A stretch of DNA of 7,274 nucleotides from an uncultured Collinsella sp. (GTDB lineage Bacteria > Actinomycetota > Coriobacteriia > Coriobacteriales > Coriobacteriaceae): contig URUC01000094.1 in NCBI GenBank assembly GCA_900550965.1, positions 1 through 7,274 of the forward strand, in the 5' to 3' direction. The translations under genes and the position numbers were made by a program. Below the pieces are notes generated by a model that saw only the letters and a program-made list of their open reading frames with translations, was not told where the DNA came from and ran no database searches. Shown here piece after piece: positions 1 through 5,657 of the stretch (the first letter of the stretch is position 1; every line of letters begins with the position of its first letter).

Positions 1-155
1 GCTCGTGGCCTGCTCACCCCTCGAAGTTCTTGGCGGAAATAATTCGGGCTGCAGCTGCGATTTACTTGCGATGGCGGTTGAGCCGCAACCCAGTTTTTAT
101 TGGACCTCGAACCCTATACTCGATGTTCGCTTCGTTCACCGAGTATCGCTCGCGA
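1..155. other. Upstream region of nrdG, no supported gene
   Basis: I see no convincing coding region here. The reading frame from base 1 stops at 40-42 and its 13 residues are not recognisable, so the end of an upstream gene is possible but unproven. It does not resemble the C-terminus of NrdD, the usual partner of NrdG. A TATACT at 115-120 could be a -10 element, with a poor -35 about 16 bases upstream. A 7-bp inverted repeat (ATACTCG 116-122, CGAGTAT 140-146) lies directly after it. The region is probably the promoter and start of a long nrdG leader, but that is inference. Confidence 0.35.
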
Positions 156-241
156 GGGGTCTGGAGCATATCGTCCCGCCCGCAGTTTCGCAGGCCGCAG
201 GCCGAGAATGTTTGAGGACGGGACGATATGCTCCAGACCCC
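156..241. repeat. 23-bp perfect inverted repeat in the nrdG leader
   Basis: Bases 156-178 are the exact reverse complement of 219-241, with 40 bases between them (179-218). The right arm ends one base before the nrdG ribosome binding site (AGGAAGG, 243-249). The spacer contains a tandem 7-base repeat, CGCAGGC, at 189-195 and 196-202. Neither strand has a T-run after the stem, so this is not a standard rho-independent terminator. In RNA it would form a very stable long hairpin abutting the start region. It could be a regulatory leader structure, an mRNA stabiliser or a palindromic mobile repeat. The repeat is certain; its function is not known. Confidence 0.9.
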
Positions 242-255
242 CAGGAAGGTTACTT

Positions 256-837
256 ATGAACTACGCGAACATTAAGTATTTCGACATTGCTGATGGGGAA
301 GGCGTTCGTACTTCTCTGTTTGTGAGCGGGTGCCGTCGTGGGTGCAAGAACTGCTTTAACTCTGTCGCGTGGGACTTTGCTGCGGGCGAGCCGTTCGATC
401 GTGCTGTCGAGGACAAGATTATCGAGAGCCTCGATCATCCCTTTATTGACGGCCTGACGATTCTAGGCGGCGAGCCTATGGAACCTGAGAATCAGGCGGG
501 ACTCGTTGAGTTTGTCGAGCGCGTTCGTGCCGCGTATCCTGCGGGGTCAGGAAAAACCATTTGGTGTTTTACCGGCGACGTGCTCGAGGAGCTTATGCCG
601 GGTGGTCGCCACCATACCGAGGCGACGGACCGTATCCTTGCCTGCCTCGATATGTTGGTGGATGGCCCGTTTGTTCAGGATCTGTACGATATCTCATTGC
701 GTTTTAGGGGCTCGAGTAACCAGCGCGTGATCGATATGAACGCCACGCGCGACCGTGCTGAGCGCGAGGGCGTTGCGCTTTGTGATGCGGTTGAACTTTG
801 GCGTGATGATCCGGTCTATTCGACCCATACTATGTAG
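256..837 (+). CDS. nrdG: Anaerobic ribonucleotide reductase activating protein (radical SAM)
   Basis: NrdG uses a [4Fe-4S] cluster and S-adenosylmethionine to generate the glycyl radical on the class III (anaerobic) ribonucleotide reductase NrdD, which makes deoxynucleotides without oxygen. The 193-residue product opens with the typical stretch of aromatic and acidic residues and then has the radical SAM cysteines C26, C30 and C33 in SGCRRGCKNC (CX3CX2C). The SAM-binding GGEP is at 71-74, and a GSSNQR motif typical of NrdG lies near the C-terminus. The start at 256 is set by AGGAAGG at 243-249. An in-frame ATG at 208 lies inside the inverted-repeat loop and lacks a binding site. At 193 residues it is slightly longer than many family members. 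nrdD is not visible in the window; it may lie outside it. A long hairpin just upstream may affect expression. Confidence 0.95.
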   Translation: MNYANIKYFDIADGEGVRTSLFVSGCRRGCKNCFNSVAWDFAAGEPFDRAVEDKIIESLDHPFIDGLTILGGEPMEPENQAGLVEFVERVRAAYPAGSGKTIWCFTGDVLEELMPGGRHHTEATDRILACLDMLVDGPFVQDLYDISLRFRGSSNQRVIDMNATRDRAEREGVALCDAVELWRDDPVYSTHTM

Positions 838-838
838 C

Positions 839-869
839 TTGTGGTCGATGCCGAAGGGCGTGGTACCAT
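839..869 (+). promoter_or_regulatory. Possible promoter of the folE cluster
   Basis: The 66-base gap between nrdG and folE contains TTGTGG (839-844) and TACCAT (864-869), the latter preceded by TG in an extended -10 arrangement, with a 19-base spacer. This is a reasonable but weak promoter match. Without it, folE would be read through from nrdG. No terminator hairpin is visible after nrdG. Confidence 0.35.
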
Positions 870-903
870 AGCGCGAACGTGAAATCGGAAAAGTGAGGCC
901 CAG

Positions 904-1461
904 ATGGTCGATCAGGAAAAAGTCGAGGCCGCCATTAAGCTGTTGCTTGAGGGCATAGGCGAGGACCCAACTCGTGAGGGCCTGCTGGAGACCCCGGCGC
1001 GCGTCGCCCGTATGTATGGCGAGATTGCCGGCGGTATGGACCAGAGTGCCGAGGAGCACCTGTCCAAAACCTTTGCCGTCGCTTCGAACGACTTGGTTAT
1101 CGAGCGCGACATCACGTTTTACTCGCTGTGCGAGCATCATTTGCTGCCGTTTTATGGCAAGGCTGCGATCGGCTATATCCCTAACGGTCGCGTGGCGGGT
1201 CTGTCTAAGCTCGCTCGCACGGTTGAAGTCTATGCCCGTCGTCTGCAGCTGCAGGAGCAGCTGTGTGCACAGGTTGCCGACGCCCTCATGGATTATCTCG
1301 CTCCCCAGGGAGCGATTGTGCTCATGGAGGCTGAGCATATGTGCATGACCATGCGCGGCGTGCAAAAGCCCGGCACCAAGACCGTGACGCTCGCTCGCCG
1401 CGGCGTCTTTGAGACCGATCCCGCGCTCGAGGAGCGGTTCTTTAGGATGCTGGGCCGTTAA
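904..1461 (+). CDS. folE: GTP cyclohydrolase I, type IA
   Basis: This enzyme converts GTP to 7,8-dihydroneopterin triphosphate plus formate, the first committed step of tetrahydrofolate synthesis. The 185-residue protein has the family's conserved order: the N-terminal DPTREGLLETPARVARMY, then SLCEHHLLPF, then HMCMTMRG. The zinc ligands are C76, H79 and C147; the spacing of 71 residues between the two cysteines matches the E. coli enzyme. Catalytic-pocket histidines H78 and H145 are present. The start at 904 has GAGG at 895-898, five bases upstream. Length fits the short bacterial form, which lacks the longer N-terminal extension. It is followed after one base by the HD-domain gene and then folB, so the three are almost certainly cotranscribed. 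No zinc-regulated folE2 replacement is involved here. Confidence 0.97.
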   Translation: MVDQEKVEAAIKLLLEGIGEDPTREGLLETPARVARMYGEIAGGMDQSAEEHLSKTFAVASNDLVIERDITFYSLCEHHLLPFYGKAAIGYIPNGRVAGLSKLARTVEVYARRLQLQEQLCAQVADALMDYLAPQGAIVLMEAEHMCMTMRGVQKPGTKTVTLARRGVFETDPALEERFFRMLGR

Positions 1462-1462
1462 C

Positions 1463-2095
1463 ATGAGGGTCGTCAACGACTTTACATCGAAGACCGATGA
1501 GGGGACGTCGCGTCGCGGCTTTATGGCTTCGGGCCTGGCCCCTTTTGGTGCTATGCCTCGCATTGATTACATTTGTGCCAACGGGCTGTTCCGGCGGCAC
1601 CTGGGTAACATTGCGCAGTTGGAATCGGGACGCATTTTCTGCCGCCACGGTATTGACCATCTGCTCGATGTCGCTCGCATTATGTGGATCAAGAATCTCG
1701 AGGAACAGCTCGAATTTGACCGCGAGGTCATCTACGCCACGGCACTTCTTCACGATATCGGCAAAGATGAACAGTACGAATCGGGTATATCCCATGATGT
1801 TGCAAGCGAACGCGTCGCTGATGCGATTCTCGGCGGCATGCCCGATGGCGTGGCGTTTGAGCCGGCCGATGCCGCAGCCATTAAGACGGCCATTTTGGGC
1901 CATCGAAAGCTGCGCGTGAACAGCCAACCGCTTGAGCGTCTGCTCTATGCAGCCGACAAAGCGTCGCGCGCCTGCTTTGCATGCCCCGCGCGCAATGCTT
2001 GCAACTGGAGCGATGATAAAAAGAACCTGTCGATTCGCGTGCAGTTAGTTTGCGCGGTCGGGGTTCTAAATGAAGGAGACGATCGCGATGAGTAA
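1463..2095 (+). CDS. HD-domain hydrolase with cysteine cluster, in folate operon
   Basis: A predicted metal-dependent phosphohydrolase of 210 residues. The HD signature is complete: CRHGIDH (H62, H66), LLHDIGKD (H97, D98) and YAADKASR (D165). Directly after it comes CFACPARNAC, giving C171, C174 and C180, a likely additional metal or iron-sulfur site; C60 and C197 are other cysteines. Start choice is uncertain. ATG 1463 begins one base after the folE stop, probably by translational coupling, and adds about 30 residues before the recognisable domain. ATG 1553 gives a protein starting MPRIDYIC, which looks like the natural family start, but lacks a binding site. The position between folE and folB suggests it may dephosphorylate dihydroneopterin triphosphate or its monophosphate, a step whose enzyme is unassigned in many bacteria. 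That role is inference. A general nucleotide phosphohydrolase is the main alternative. Confidence 0.85.
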   Translation: MRVVNDFTSKTDEGTSRRGFMASGLAPFGAMPRIDYICANGLFRRHLGNIAQLESGRIFCRHGIDHLLDVARIMWIKNLEEQLEFDREVIYATALLHDIGKDEQYESGISHDVASERVADAILGGMPDGVAFEPADAAAIKTAILGHRKLRVNSQPLERLLYAADKASRACFACPARNACNWSDDKKNLSIRVQLVCAVGVLNEGDDRDE

Positions 2096-2573
2096 CAAGA
2101 AACTGCCCGAGAGTGCAACCAAGACTGAAGGCGCCGAGCTCGCCCGCCGTGGAAGGGGCGAAATATCCACCGCAACGGCGGTGCCCCACGTGAGCTATGA
2201 CGACTTGCGCCATGCCGACCGTATTGTCATTGACGGCCTAGAGGTTTTTGCCAACCATGGCGTGTATCCCGAGGAGAACGCGCTGGGTCAGAAGTTCATC
2301 GTGTCCTTGGTGCTCTATGCCGACCTGCGCGCAGCGGGGGAGCACGATAACCTGGACGCCTCGATTGACTACGGCTCGGTGTGCCACGATGTCGATGGCT
2401 ATCTGCGCGAGCATACGTTTAAACTCATCGAGGCGGCAGCCGAGGGGACGGCCCAGATGCTGCTGCGCCGTTATCCCTCGCTGCTTGGTGTGCGCATAAA
2501 GCTCGATAAGCCGTGGGCTCCTGTTGGCCTGCCCCTGGCAAGCTGCGGTGTCGAGATCGAGCGCGTGCGTTAA
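2088..2573 (+). CDS. folB: Dihydroneopterin aldolase
   Basis: FolB cleaves 7,8-dihydroneopterin to 6-hydroxymethyl-7,8-dihydropterin and glycolaldehyde in folate synthesis. The catalytic domain runs from about residue 44 (DRIVIDGLEVFANHG) to 161. By alignment with the Staphylococcus aureus enzyme, E63 corresponds to E22, E115 in LIEAAAEG to the pterin-anchoring glutamate, and K141 in KLDKPWAP to K100. The start at 2088 is supported by AAGGAG at 2073-2078; an ATG at 2070 overlaps that binding site and is less likely. The gene overlaps the end of the HD gene by eight bases, pointing to coupled translation. An N-terminal extension of about 43 polar, charged residues is unusual for a family of about 120 residues and has no recognised function. 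The usual neighbours folK and folP do not follow; the cluster ends here against a convergent gene. Confidence 0.94.
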   Translation: MSNKKLPESATKTEGAELARRGRGEISTATAVPHVSYDDLRHADRIVIDGLEVFANHGVYPEENALGQKFIVSLVLYADLRAAGEHDNLDASIDYGSVCHDVDGYLREHTFKLIEAAAEGTAQMLLRRYPSLLGVRIKLDKPWAPVGLPLASCGVEIERVR

Positions 2574-2579
2574 CCGGTT

Positions 2580-3356
2580 CTAATACGTCTCTACGGGAGG
2601 CTGCTTGAGCCGCTGCGACAGAGCTCTATTGTTGGGGCAGTACGTGTCGAGCAGGGCGTGAAACCGCTGATTGTGGCTTGGCTCGAGCAAGTGGACGAGC
2701 TCGTGGGCGACAACCATGTCGAGGCATTCGACGGGGTAGGCGGCGAGCTCGCGCCCGATGCGAATGGCGCCGGATTTGGGCGTGCATGAGCCCCAACGCG
2801 TTTTCATGCTGCGTACGGAAATGCGGGAAACGGTGACGCCCATTGCGATTTCGTACGCGTGCACGATGTCGCGTAGCGCTGCGGTGACCTCGGATGCATA
2901 GAGTTGGTCGATGCGGGTCTGGAGTTCTTTGGGCGTTAGGCCGTCAAGGGCTGTGCGCTGCTTTGCCTGCGCGCACCCACTTGGCTCGTCGGTACCCATA
3001 AAACTTGCGAAGGTGGCTTGCTTGGGCCGCGGTGCAGGTGATGCAAAGTTGTGATCGAGTGCGTCCTGTACCGTGATGGGCTTGCCCCAAAGTGCAATGA
3101 TGGACGAGGAGCTGAGCGGCTCTCGCGCCGTCGCCTGACGTTGTTCGCGCTGGGCAAGTCGGCTGATAATCCAGGCGCTGTTGCGCTTCACAAACGCTTC
3201 GATACGCTCGCGGCTGGCGCCGATCGGTGTGCTGGCGTGGACCTCGCCGCTCGATGTGACGCGTAGGCTGAAGTTCTTGACGCGCTTTTTGGTAACGACG
3301 ACGGGGATGGGCGTCCCATCCGGTCGGGATATGGAAATCGTAAATTGCTGCGTCAA
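2580..3356 (-). CDS. YgjP/SprT-like zinc metalloprotease (M48-type, DUF45)
   Basis: A predicted cytoplasmic zinc metallopeptidase of the YgjP-like family, whose physiological substrate is generally unknown. With the TTG start at 3356-3354 the product has 258 residues. The C-terminal domain carries the family RWGSC motif (187-191) and the zinc site HELVHLLEPSH, giving H218, E219, H222 and probable third ligand H228, followed by NQRFH. No signal peptide or membrane segment is evident. I prefer the TTG start because AAAGGA (complement of 3363-3368) sits six bases upstream. The upstream ATG at 3389 lies inside a GC-rich hairpin stem and has no binding site. Residues about 85-140 look like a low-conservation insert. 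The gene lies 74 bases downstream of the dipeptidase on the same strand and ends six bases from the folB stop. Confidence 0.88.
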   Translation of the reverse strand: MTQQFTISISRPDGTPIPVVVTKKRVKNFSLRVTSSGEVHASTPIGASRERIEAFVKRNSAWIISRLAQREQRQATAREPLSSSSIIALWGKPITVQDALDHNFASPAPRPKQATFASFMGTDEPSGCAQAKQRTALDGLTPKELQTRIDQLYASEVTAALRDIVHAYEIAMGVTVSRISVRSMKTRWGSCTPKSGAIRIGRELAAYPVECLDMVVAHELVHLLEPSHNQRFHALLDTYCPNNRALSQRLKQPPVETY

Positions 3357-3378
3357 AAGCGGTCCTTTGGATTGGGGA

Positions 3379-3414
3379 CGGGCCGGCATGTCGACCGTTC
3401 GGCATGCCGGCCCG
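3379..3414 (-). terminator. GC-rich hairpin between dipeptidase and metalloprotease genes
   Basis: Bases 3379-3390 are the exact reverse complement of 3403-3414. Pairing continues inward through a T/G position and CGA/TCG (3392-3394 with 3399-3401), giving a stem of about 16 pairs and a four-base loop. It lies 16 bases after the dipeptidase stop in the direction of transcription. There is no T-run behind it, so efficient intrinsic termination is doubtful. It may instead protect the dipeptidase mRNA 3' end or modulate the downstream gene, whose binding site begins about ten bases after the stem. Confidence 0.55.
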
Positions 3415-3430
3415 CTCAGGGGATGTGAAA

Positions 3431-4444
3431 TTAATAACGCTCAAAGAAGGCAAGCGCATTGTCGCTGCAGAGCTTCTGCATCACGGTCTTGCCGAAGTGT
3501 TTGGAAAGCATGTTCTGAAATTCGGGCATCTTGCTGGCATCGGAGAGGAAGGCGGGCACAGTTGCGCCGTCCCAGTCGCCGCCGAGCGCGATGACGTCCT
3601 CGCCACCCAGGTCGAGCCAGTGTTCAATATGTGCTGCCAGTTGATCGAAGGTGACGTCTGCGGCGGTCTCGTCGGTTGCGTCGTTGGATAGGAACTCGCT
3701 GCAGTAGTTGAGGCCGACGATGCCGCCCATGTCGCGAATGGTGCGGAACTGGTCATCGGTAAGGTTGCGCTTGACGCCGCAGACTGCGCGGGAGTTGGAG
3801 TGGCTGGCGACGAAGGGGCGCGTGGCGTGGGCGACAACCTCGTCAAAGCACTCATCGTTGAGGTGGGAGACGTCGAGCACCATGCCGGCGTGCTCCATCT
3901 GCGTAAGCGCCTCGATGCCGGCGGCGGTGAGGCCGGCGTGGGTGTCGTGGCCGCTCGCGAGCGGTCCCTGCGCGTTCCAGCTGAGTGATGACATGAGTAC
4001 GCCCAGGCCCTTGAGCACCTCGATCAGCGCGGGGTCCTCGGCAAAGAACGTGGCGTTTTCGATGGTGTGGATGCAGGCGACCTTGCCGTCTTTGAGCGCA
4101 GGGCGAATGTCTGCCGCGCTGCGTACGTTGACCATGCGGTCGTGGTTGAGCATTGCCTGGCCGCTCATATGCGCCATGATCTGTGCCTGGAAGCGCGCGG
4201 CGTGGGCGGTGGGAATCTCGTCGGGGACAAACGTGGCGAAGCACTGCGCCCACGGCGTGTTGCCGATCTTTGCGAGCGAGATGGCGCAGGCGTTGCCCTC
4301 GATGAGGTCGAAATCTTGCGGATGCGTTTCGTCGCCGGGGAAATAACCGTCGGTGCCGGCGGTAAAGCGCAGGTCGAGATCGAGCGTGGCCCAGCCGATG
4401 CGGTCGGCGGTGTCGCAGTGTAGGTCAAATACGGGATATGCCAT
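3431..4444 (-). CDS. Membrane dipeptidase family peptidase (M19)
   Basis: A zinc dipeptidase of peptidase family M19 (renal dipeptidase-like), which hydrolyses dipeptides, in some members including D-amino acid-containing ones. The 337-residue protein shows the whole metal site: H9 and D11 in DLHCDT, bridging E129 in HTIENATFF, H194 in LDVSH and H215 in VASHSNSRA. The 21-residue spacing of the last two equals that in human renal dipeptidase. D290/D292 in GGDWDG would contact the substrate amino group. Length is typical. No signal peptide or lipobox is visible, so it is probably cytoplasmic despite the family name. The start at 4444 follows GGAGGAA (complement of 4448-4454). An upstream in-frame ATG at 4474 is rejected for lack of a binding site and because the family motif starts close to the chosen start. 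The gene is divergent from the FKBP gene. Confidence 0.95.
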   Translation of the reverse strand: MAYPVFDLHCDTADRIGWATLDLDLRFTAGTDGYFPGDETHPQDFDLIEGNACAISLAKIGNTPWAQCFATFVPDEIPTAHAARFQAQIMAHMSGQAMLNHDRMVNVRSAADIRPALKDGKVACIHTIENATFFAEDPALIEVLKGLGVLMSSLSWNAQGPLASGHDTHAGLTAAGIEALTQMEHAGMVLDVSHLNDECFDEVVAHATRPFVASHSNSRAVCGVKRNLTDDQFRTIRDMGGIVGLNYCSEFLSNDATDETAADVTFDQLAAHIEHWLDLGGEDVIALGGDWDGATVPAFLSDASKMPEFQNMLSKHFGKTVMQKLCSDNALAFFERY

Positions 4445-4563
4445 AGTTCCTCCGGTTGCAGCGTTTCTTTGCAAACTGTCTTTGAATTGTATGACTAGGG
4501 TATAGTTAGCGCCATATGTTCACGGCGGCTTGCGTTTGCGCCGCCCCTATCACGGAGGTTTCC
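4445..4563. promoter_or_regulatory. Divergent promoter region, dipeptidase / FKBP genes
   Basis: This 119-base gap must hold the start signals of both divergent genes. On the + strand TATAGT (4501-4506) is a plausible -10 for the FKBP gene, but its -35 is poor (CTGTCT at 4476-4481 with 19 bases, or TTGAAT at 4482-4487 with only 13). On the - strand TACAAT (complement of 4486-4491) is a plausible -10 for the dipeptidase, again without a clear -35. The two -10 candidates lie so close together that the promoters would probably interfere. Confidence 0.4.
4524..4545 (+). other. Small hairpin in the FKBP gene leader
   Basis: GGCGGC (4524-4529) can pair with GCCGCC (4540-4545) across a ten-base loop, eight bases before the GGAGG binding site at 4554-4558. 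The loop region repeats TTGCG. It may be chance in GC-rich DNA or a leader structure affecting translation. Confidence 0.3.
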
Positions 4564-4992
4564 ATGTCCAACCAGGGCAAGAAGGTCAAGACCCATTATC
4601 GCGGCACGCTCGATGACGGCACGCAGTTCGATAGCTCCTACGATCGCGGCGAGCCGCTGGAGTTCACCTGCGGCGCCGGTCAGATGATCAAGGGCTTCGA
4701 CGCCGCTGTTGTCGACATGCAGGTGGGCGAGAAGAAGACCGTGCACATTCCTGCTGCCGATGCCTACGGCGAGCACAACCCCGAGATGGTCCTGACCTTC
4801 CCGGCCGAGCAGGTTCCCAATATCGAGCAGATCGAGAAGGGCATGAAGCTCTTCCTGTCCACGCCGAGCGGCATGCCCGTCCCCGCCGTGGTCATCGACG
4901 TGACGCCCGAGGCCGTGACGCTCGACGCCAATCACGAGCTCGCCGGCAAGGATCTCAACTTTGATATCGAGCTCGTCGAGGTCGAGGACTAG
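4564..4992 (+). CDS. SlyD-like FKBP-type peptidyl-prolyl isomerase
   Basis: A cytoplasmic peptidyl-prolyl cis-trans isomerase and chaperone of 142 residues. The FKBP core is split as in SlyD: residues 6-71 (VKTHYRGTLDDG, FDSSYDRGEPLEF, GQMIKGFD, AYGEH) and a final strand NFDIELVEVE. Between them is the SlyD-type insert-in-flap domain at roughly 72-120, which binds unfolded clients. E. coli SlyD also carries a histidine- and cysteine-rich nickel-binding tail; that tail is absent here and the protein ends soon after the FKBP core. The start at 4564 has GGAGG at 4554-4558. The gene ends three bases before the UreE-like gene, so the two should be cotranscribed and translationally linked. With a nickel chaperone next door, a role in metalloprotein folding or metal insertion is plausible, but a general folding role cannot be excluded. 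Confidence 0.95.
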   Translation: MSNQGKKVKTHYRGTLDDGTQFDSSYDRGEPLEFTCGAGQMIKGFDAAVVDMQVGEKKTVHIPAADAYGEHNPEMVLTFPAEQVPNIEQIEKGMKLFLSTPSGMPVPAVVIDVTPEAVTLDANHELAGKDLNFDIELVEVED

Positions 4993-4995
4993 GCT

Positions 4996-5574
4996 ATGCC
5001 TGCGAATCTGGTTTCGACAGCGTGCCTCGGAAATCTCAACGATCCGTCCTATGAACTCCTGCTTCGTCGGAAGTTGGGCGGCGTCTTTGAAGTTGACGAG
5101 CTGCTGATCGATTGGGACCAGGTTGATGTATACGCGCTTGTGGGCGTGACGGAGCTGGGGCGCACGGTCGATGTTCGGCTGGATGCTGCCGACGGCGGTC
5201 GTCTTACCGACGGCGACGTGCTCGCCATCGACCGTTCGGGCATGGTACCCGTGGCGGTTGTCGTGCGCCTGCGCAGTGCCGAGGTTTATTTGGTCGAAGT
5301 TGACCGCATGGACCCGATTGCGCTCGCGCATGCGTGCTGGGAGATCGGCAATATGCACGCGCCGCTCTTCCGGGGCGACTCGGACGAGTATACCGTGCGC
5401 ATGTATACGCCGGTGCAGCCTGTTTTGGGCCGCATGCTCCGGGGTGTTGAGGGTGTTCGGCTCTCGGTGGTTACCCGTGAACTCGATGCGGACCGGCGCT
5501 TTGCGTCGAGTGCGGCGGATGCCGTTGTGAGTATGGCTCCAGACTTTACGATCGTAAAAAAGGCGCGCGGTTAA
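4996..5574 (+). CDS. UreE-like nickel metallochaperone, no urease nearby
   Basis: UreE proteins are dimeric nickel-binding chaperones that hand nickel to urease assembly proteins. The 192-residue product follows the UreE pattern. The N-terminal domain includes CLGNLNDP (10-17), an LLIDWDQ stretch, VTELGRTVDVRL, and RLTDGDVLAID at 69-79. The C-terminal domain carries DPIALAHACWEIGNMHAPLF. This corresponds to the UreE motif around YHLGNRHVPLQ and keeps the nickel-binding histidine as H121. Differences from classical UreE are M120 in place of R, no histidine-rich tail, only two histidines in all (H112, H121), and about 40 extra residues at the C-terminus. No other urease gene is visible. The start at 4996 is three bases after the FKBP stop, with GAGG at 4984-4987. 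The client could be a nickel enzyme other than urease, for example a hydrogenase; that is a guess. I recognised the family by motif order, not by search. Confidence 0.75.
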   Translation: MPANLVSTACLGNLNDPSYELLLRRKLGGVFEVDELLIDWDQVDVYALVGVTELGRTVDVRLDAADGGRLTDGDVLAIDRSGMVPVAVVVRLRSAEVYLVEVDRMDPIALAHACWEIGNMHAPLFRGDSDEYTVRMYTPVQPVLGRMLRGVEGVRLSVVTRELDADRRFASSAADAVVSMAPDFTIVKKARG

Positions 5575-5580
5575 CGCGCG
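5556..5580 (-). terminator. Minus-oriented hairpin plus T-run overlapping the UreE-like gene end
   Basis: CGCGCG at 5564-5569 and 5575-5580 flank a five-base loop. Read on the minus strand, the hairpin is followed by CC and then six T (complement of 5556-5561), the layout of a rho-independent terminator. There is no minus-strand gene just upstream of it, so it may be chance in the UreE-like gene end, or it may stop antisense transcription coming from the right. Confidence 0.3.
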
Positions 5581-5590
5581 TATGAGTAAG

Positions 5591-5626
5591 ACGGACTTTG
5601 AGGGGCAGCTATTCAAAGTCCGTTTT
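5591..5626 (+). terminator. Rho-independent terminator of the FKBP/UreE-like operon
   Basis: ACGGACTTTGA (5591-5601) pairs perfectly with TCAAAGTCCGT (5613-5623) across an 11-base loop, and the stem runs into TTTT (5623-5626). It lies 16 bases after the UreE-like stop and before the HAD phosphatase start, so it should end the two-gene unit. The T-run is short, so some readthrough into the HAD gene is possible. Confidence 0.75.
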
Positions 5627-5657
5627 ACTGTTGATGAGGTGCTTTGGGGGAAAGCAT

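Noticed and set aside
104..117. tRNA T-loop-like GGTTCGAGG on the minus strand
   Set aside because: The flanking bases cannot form a T-stem and no anticodon or acceptor arm fits around it.
100..255. Upstream extension of nrdG to the ATG at 100 or 208
   Set aside because: The extension crosses the inverted repeat, lacks a binding site and adds sequence unlike NrdG; AGGAAGG sets the start at 256.
1..255. NrdR box or cobalamin riboswitch upstream of nrdG
   Set aside because: No NrdR-box pair of the acaCwATAT type and no B12-box or riboswitch core pattern could be found.
856..876. T-box-like string (resembling GGGTGGNACCGCG) before folE
   Set aside because: The match has inserted bases, there is no specifier stem or terminator/antiterminator, and folE is not an expected T-box target.
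694..1563. Minus-strand open frame of 289 codons across folE
   Set aside because: It is the antisense shadow of folE, whose catalytic and zinc residues are all in the + frame.
3379..3394. Relationship between the 3379-3414 hairpin and the 6462-6526 palindrome through a shared GGCATGTC string
   Set aside because: The shared stretch is only 8 bases and the surrounding arms differ entirely, so it is likely chance.
4495..5616. Long minus-strand open frame (373 codons) opposite the FKBP and UreE-like genes
   Set aside because: It is antisense to two well-supported genes, matches no family I recognise, and long antisense frames are common in GC-rich coding DNA.
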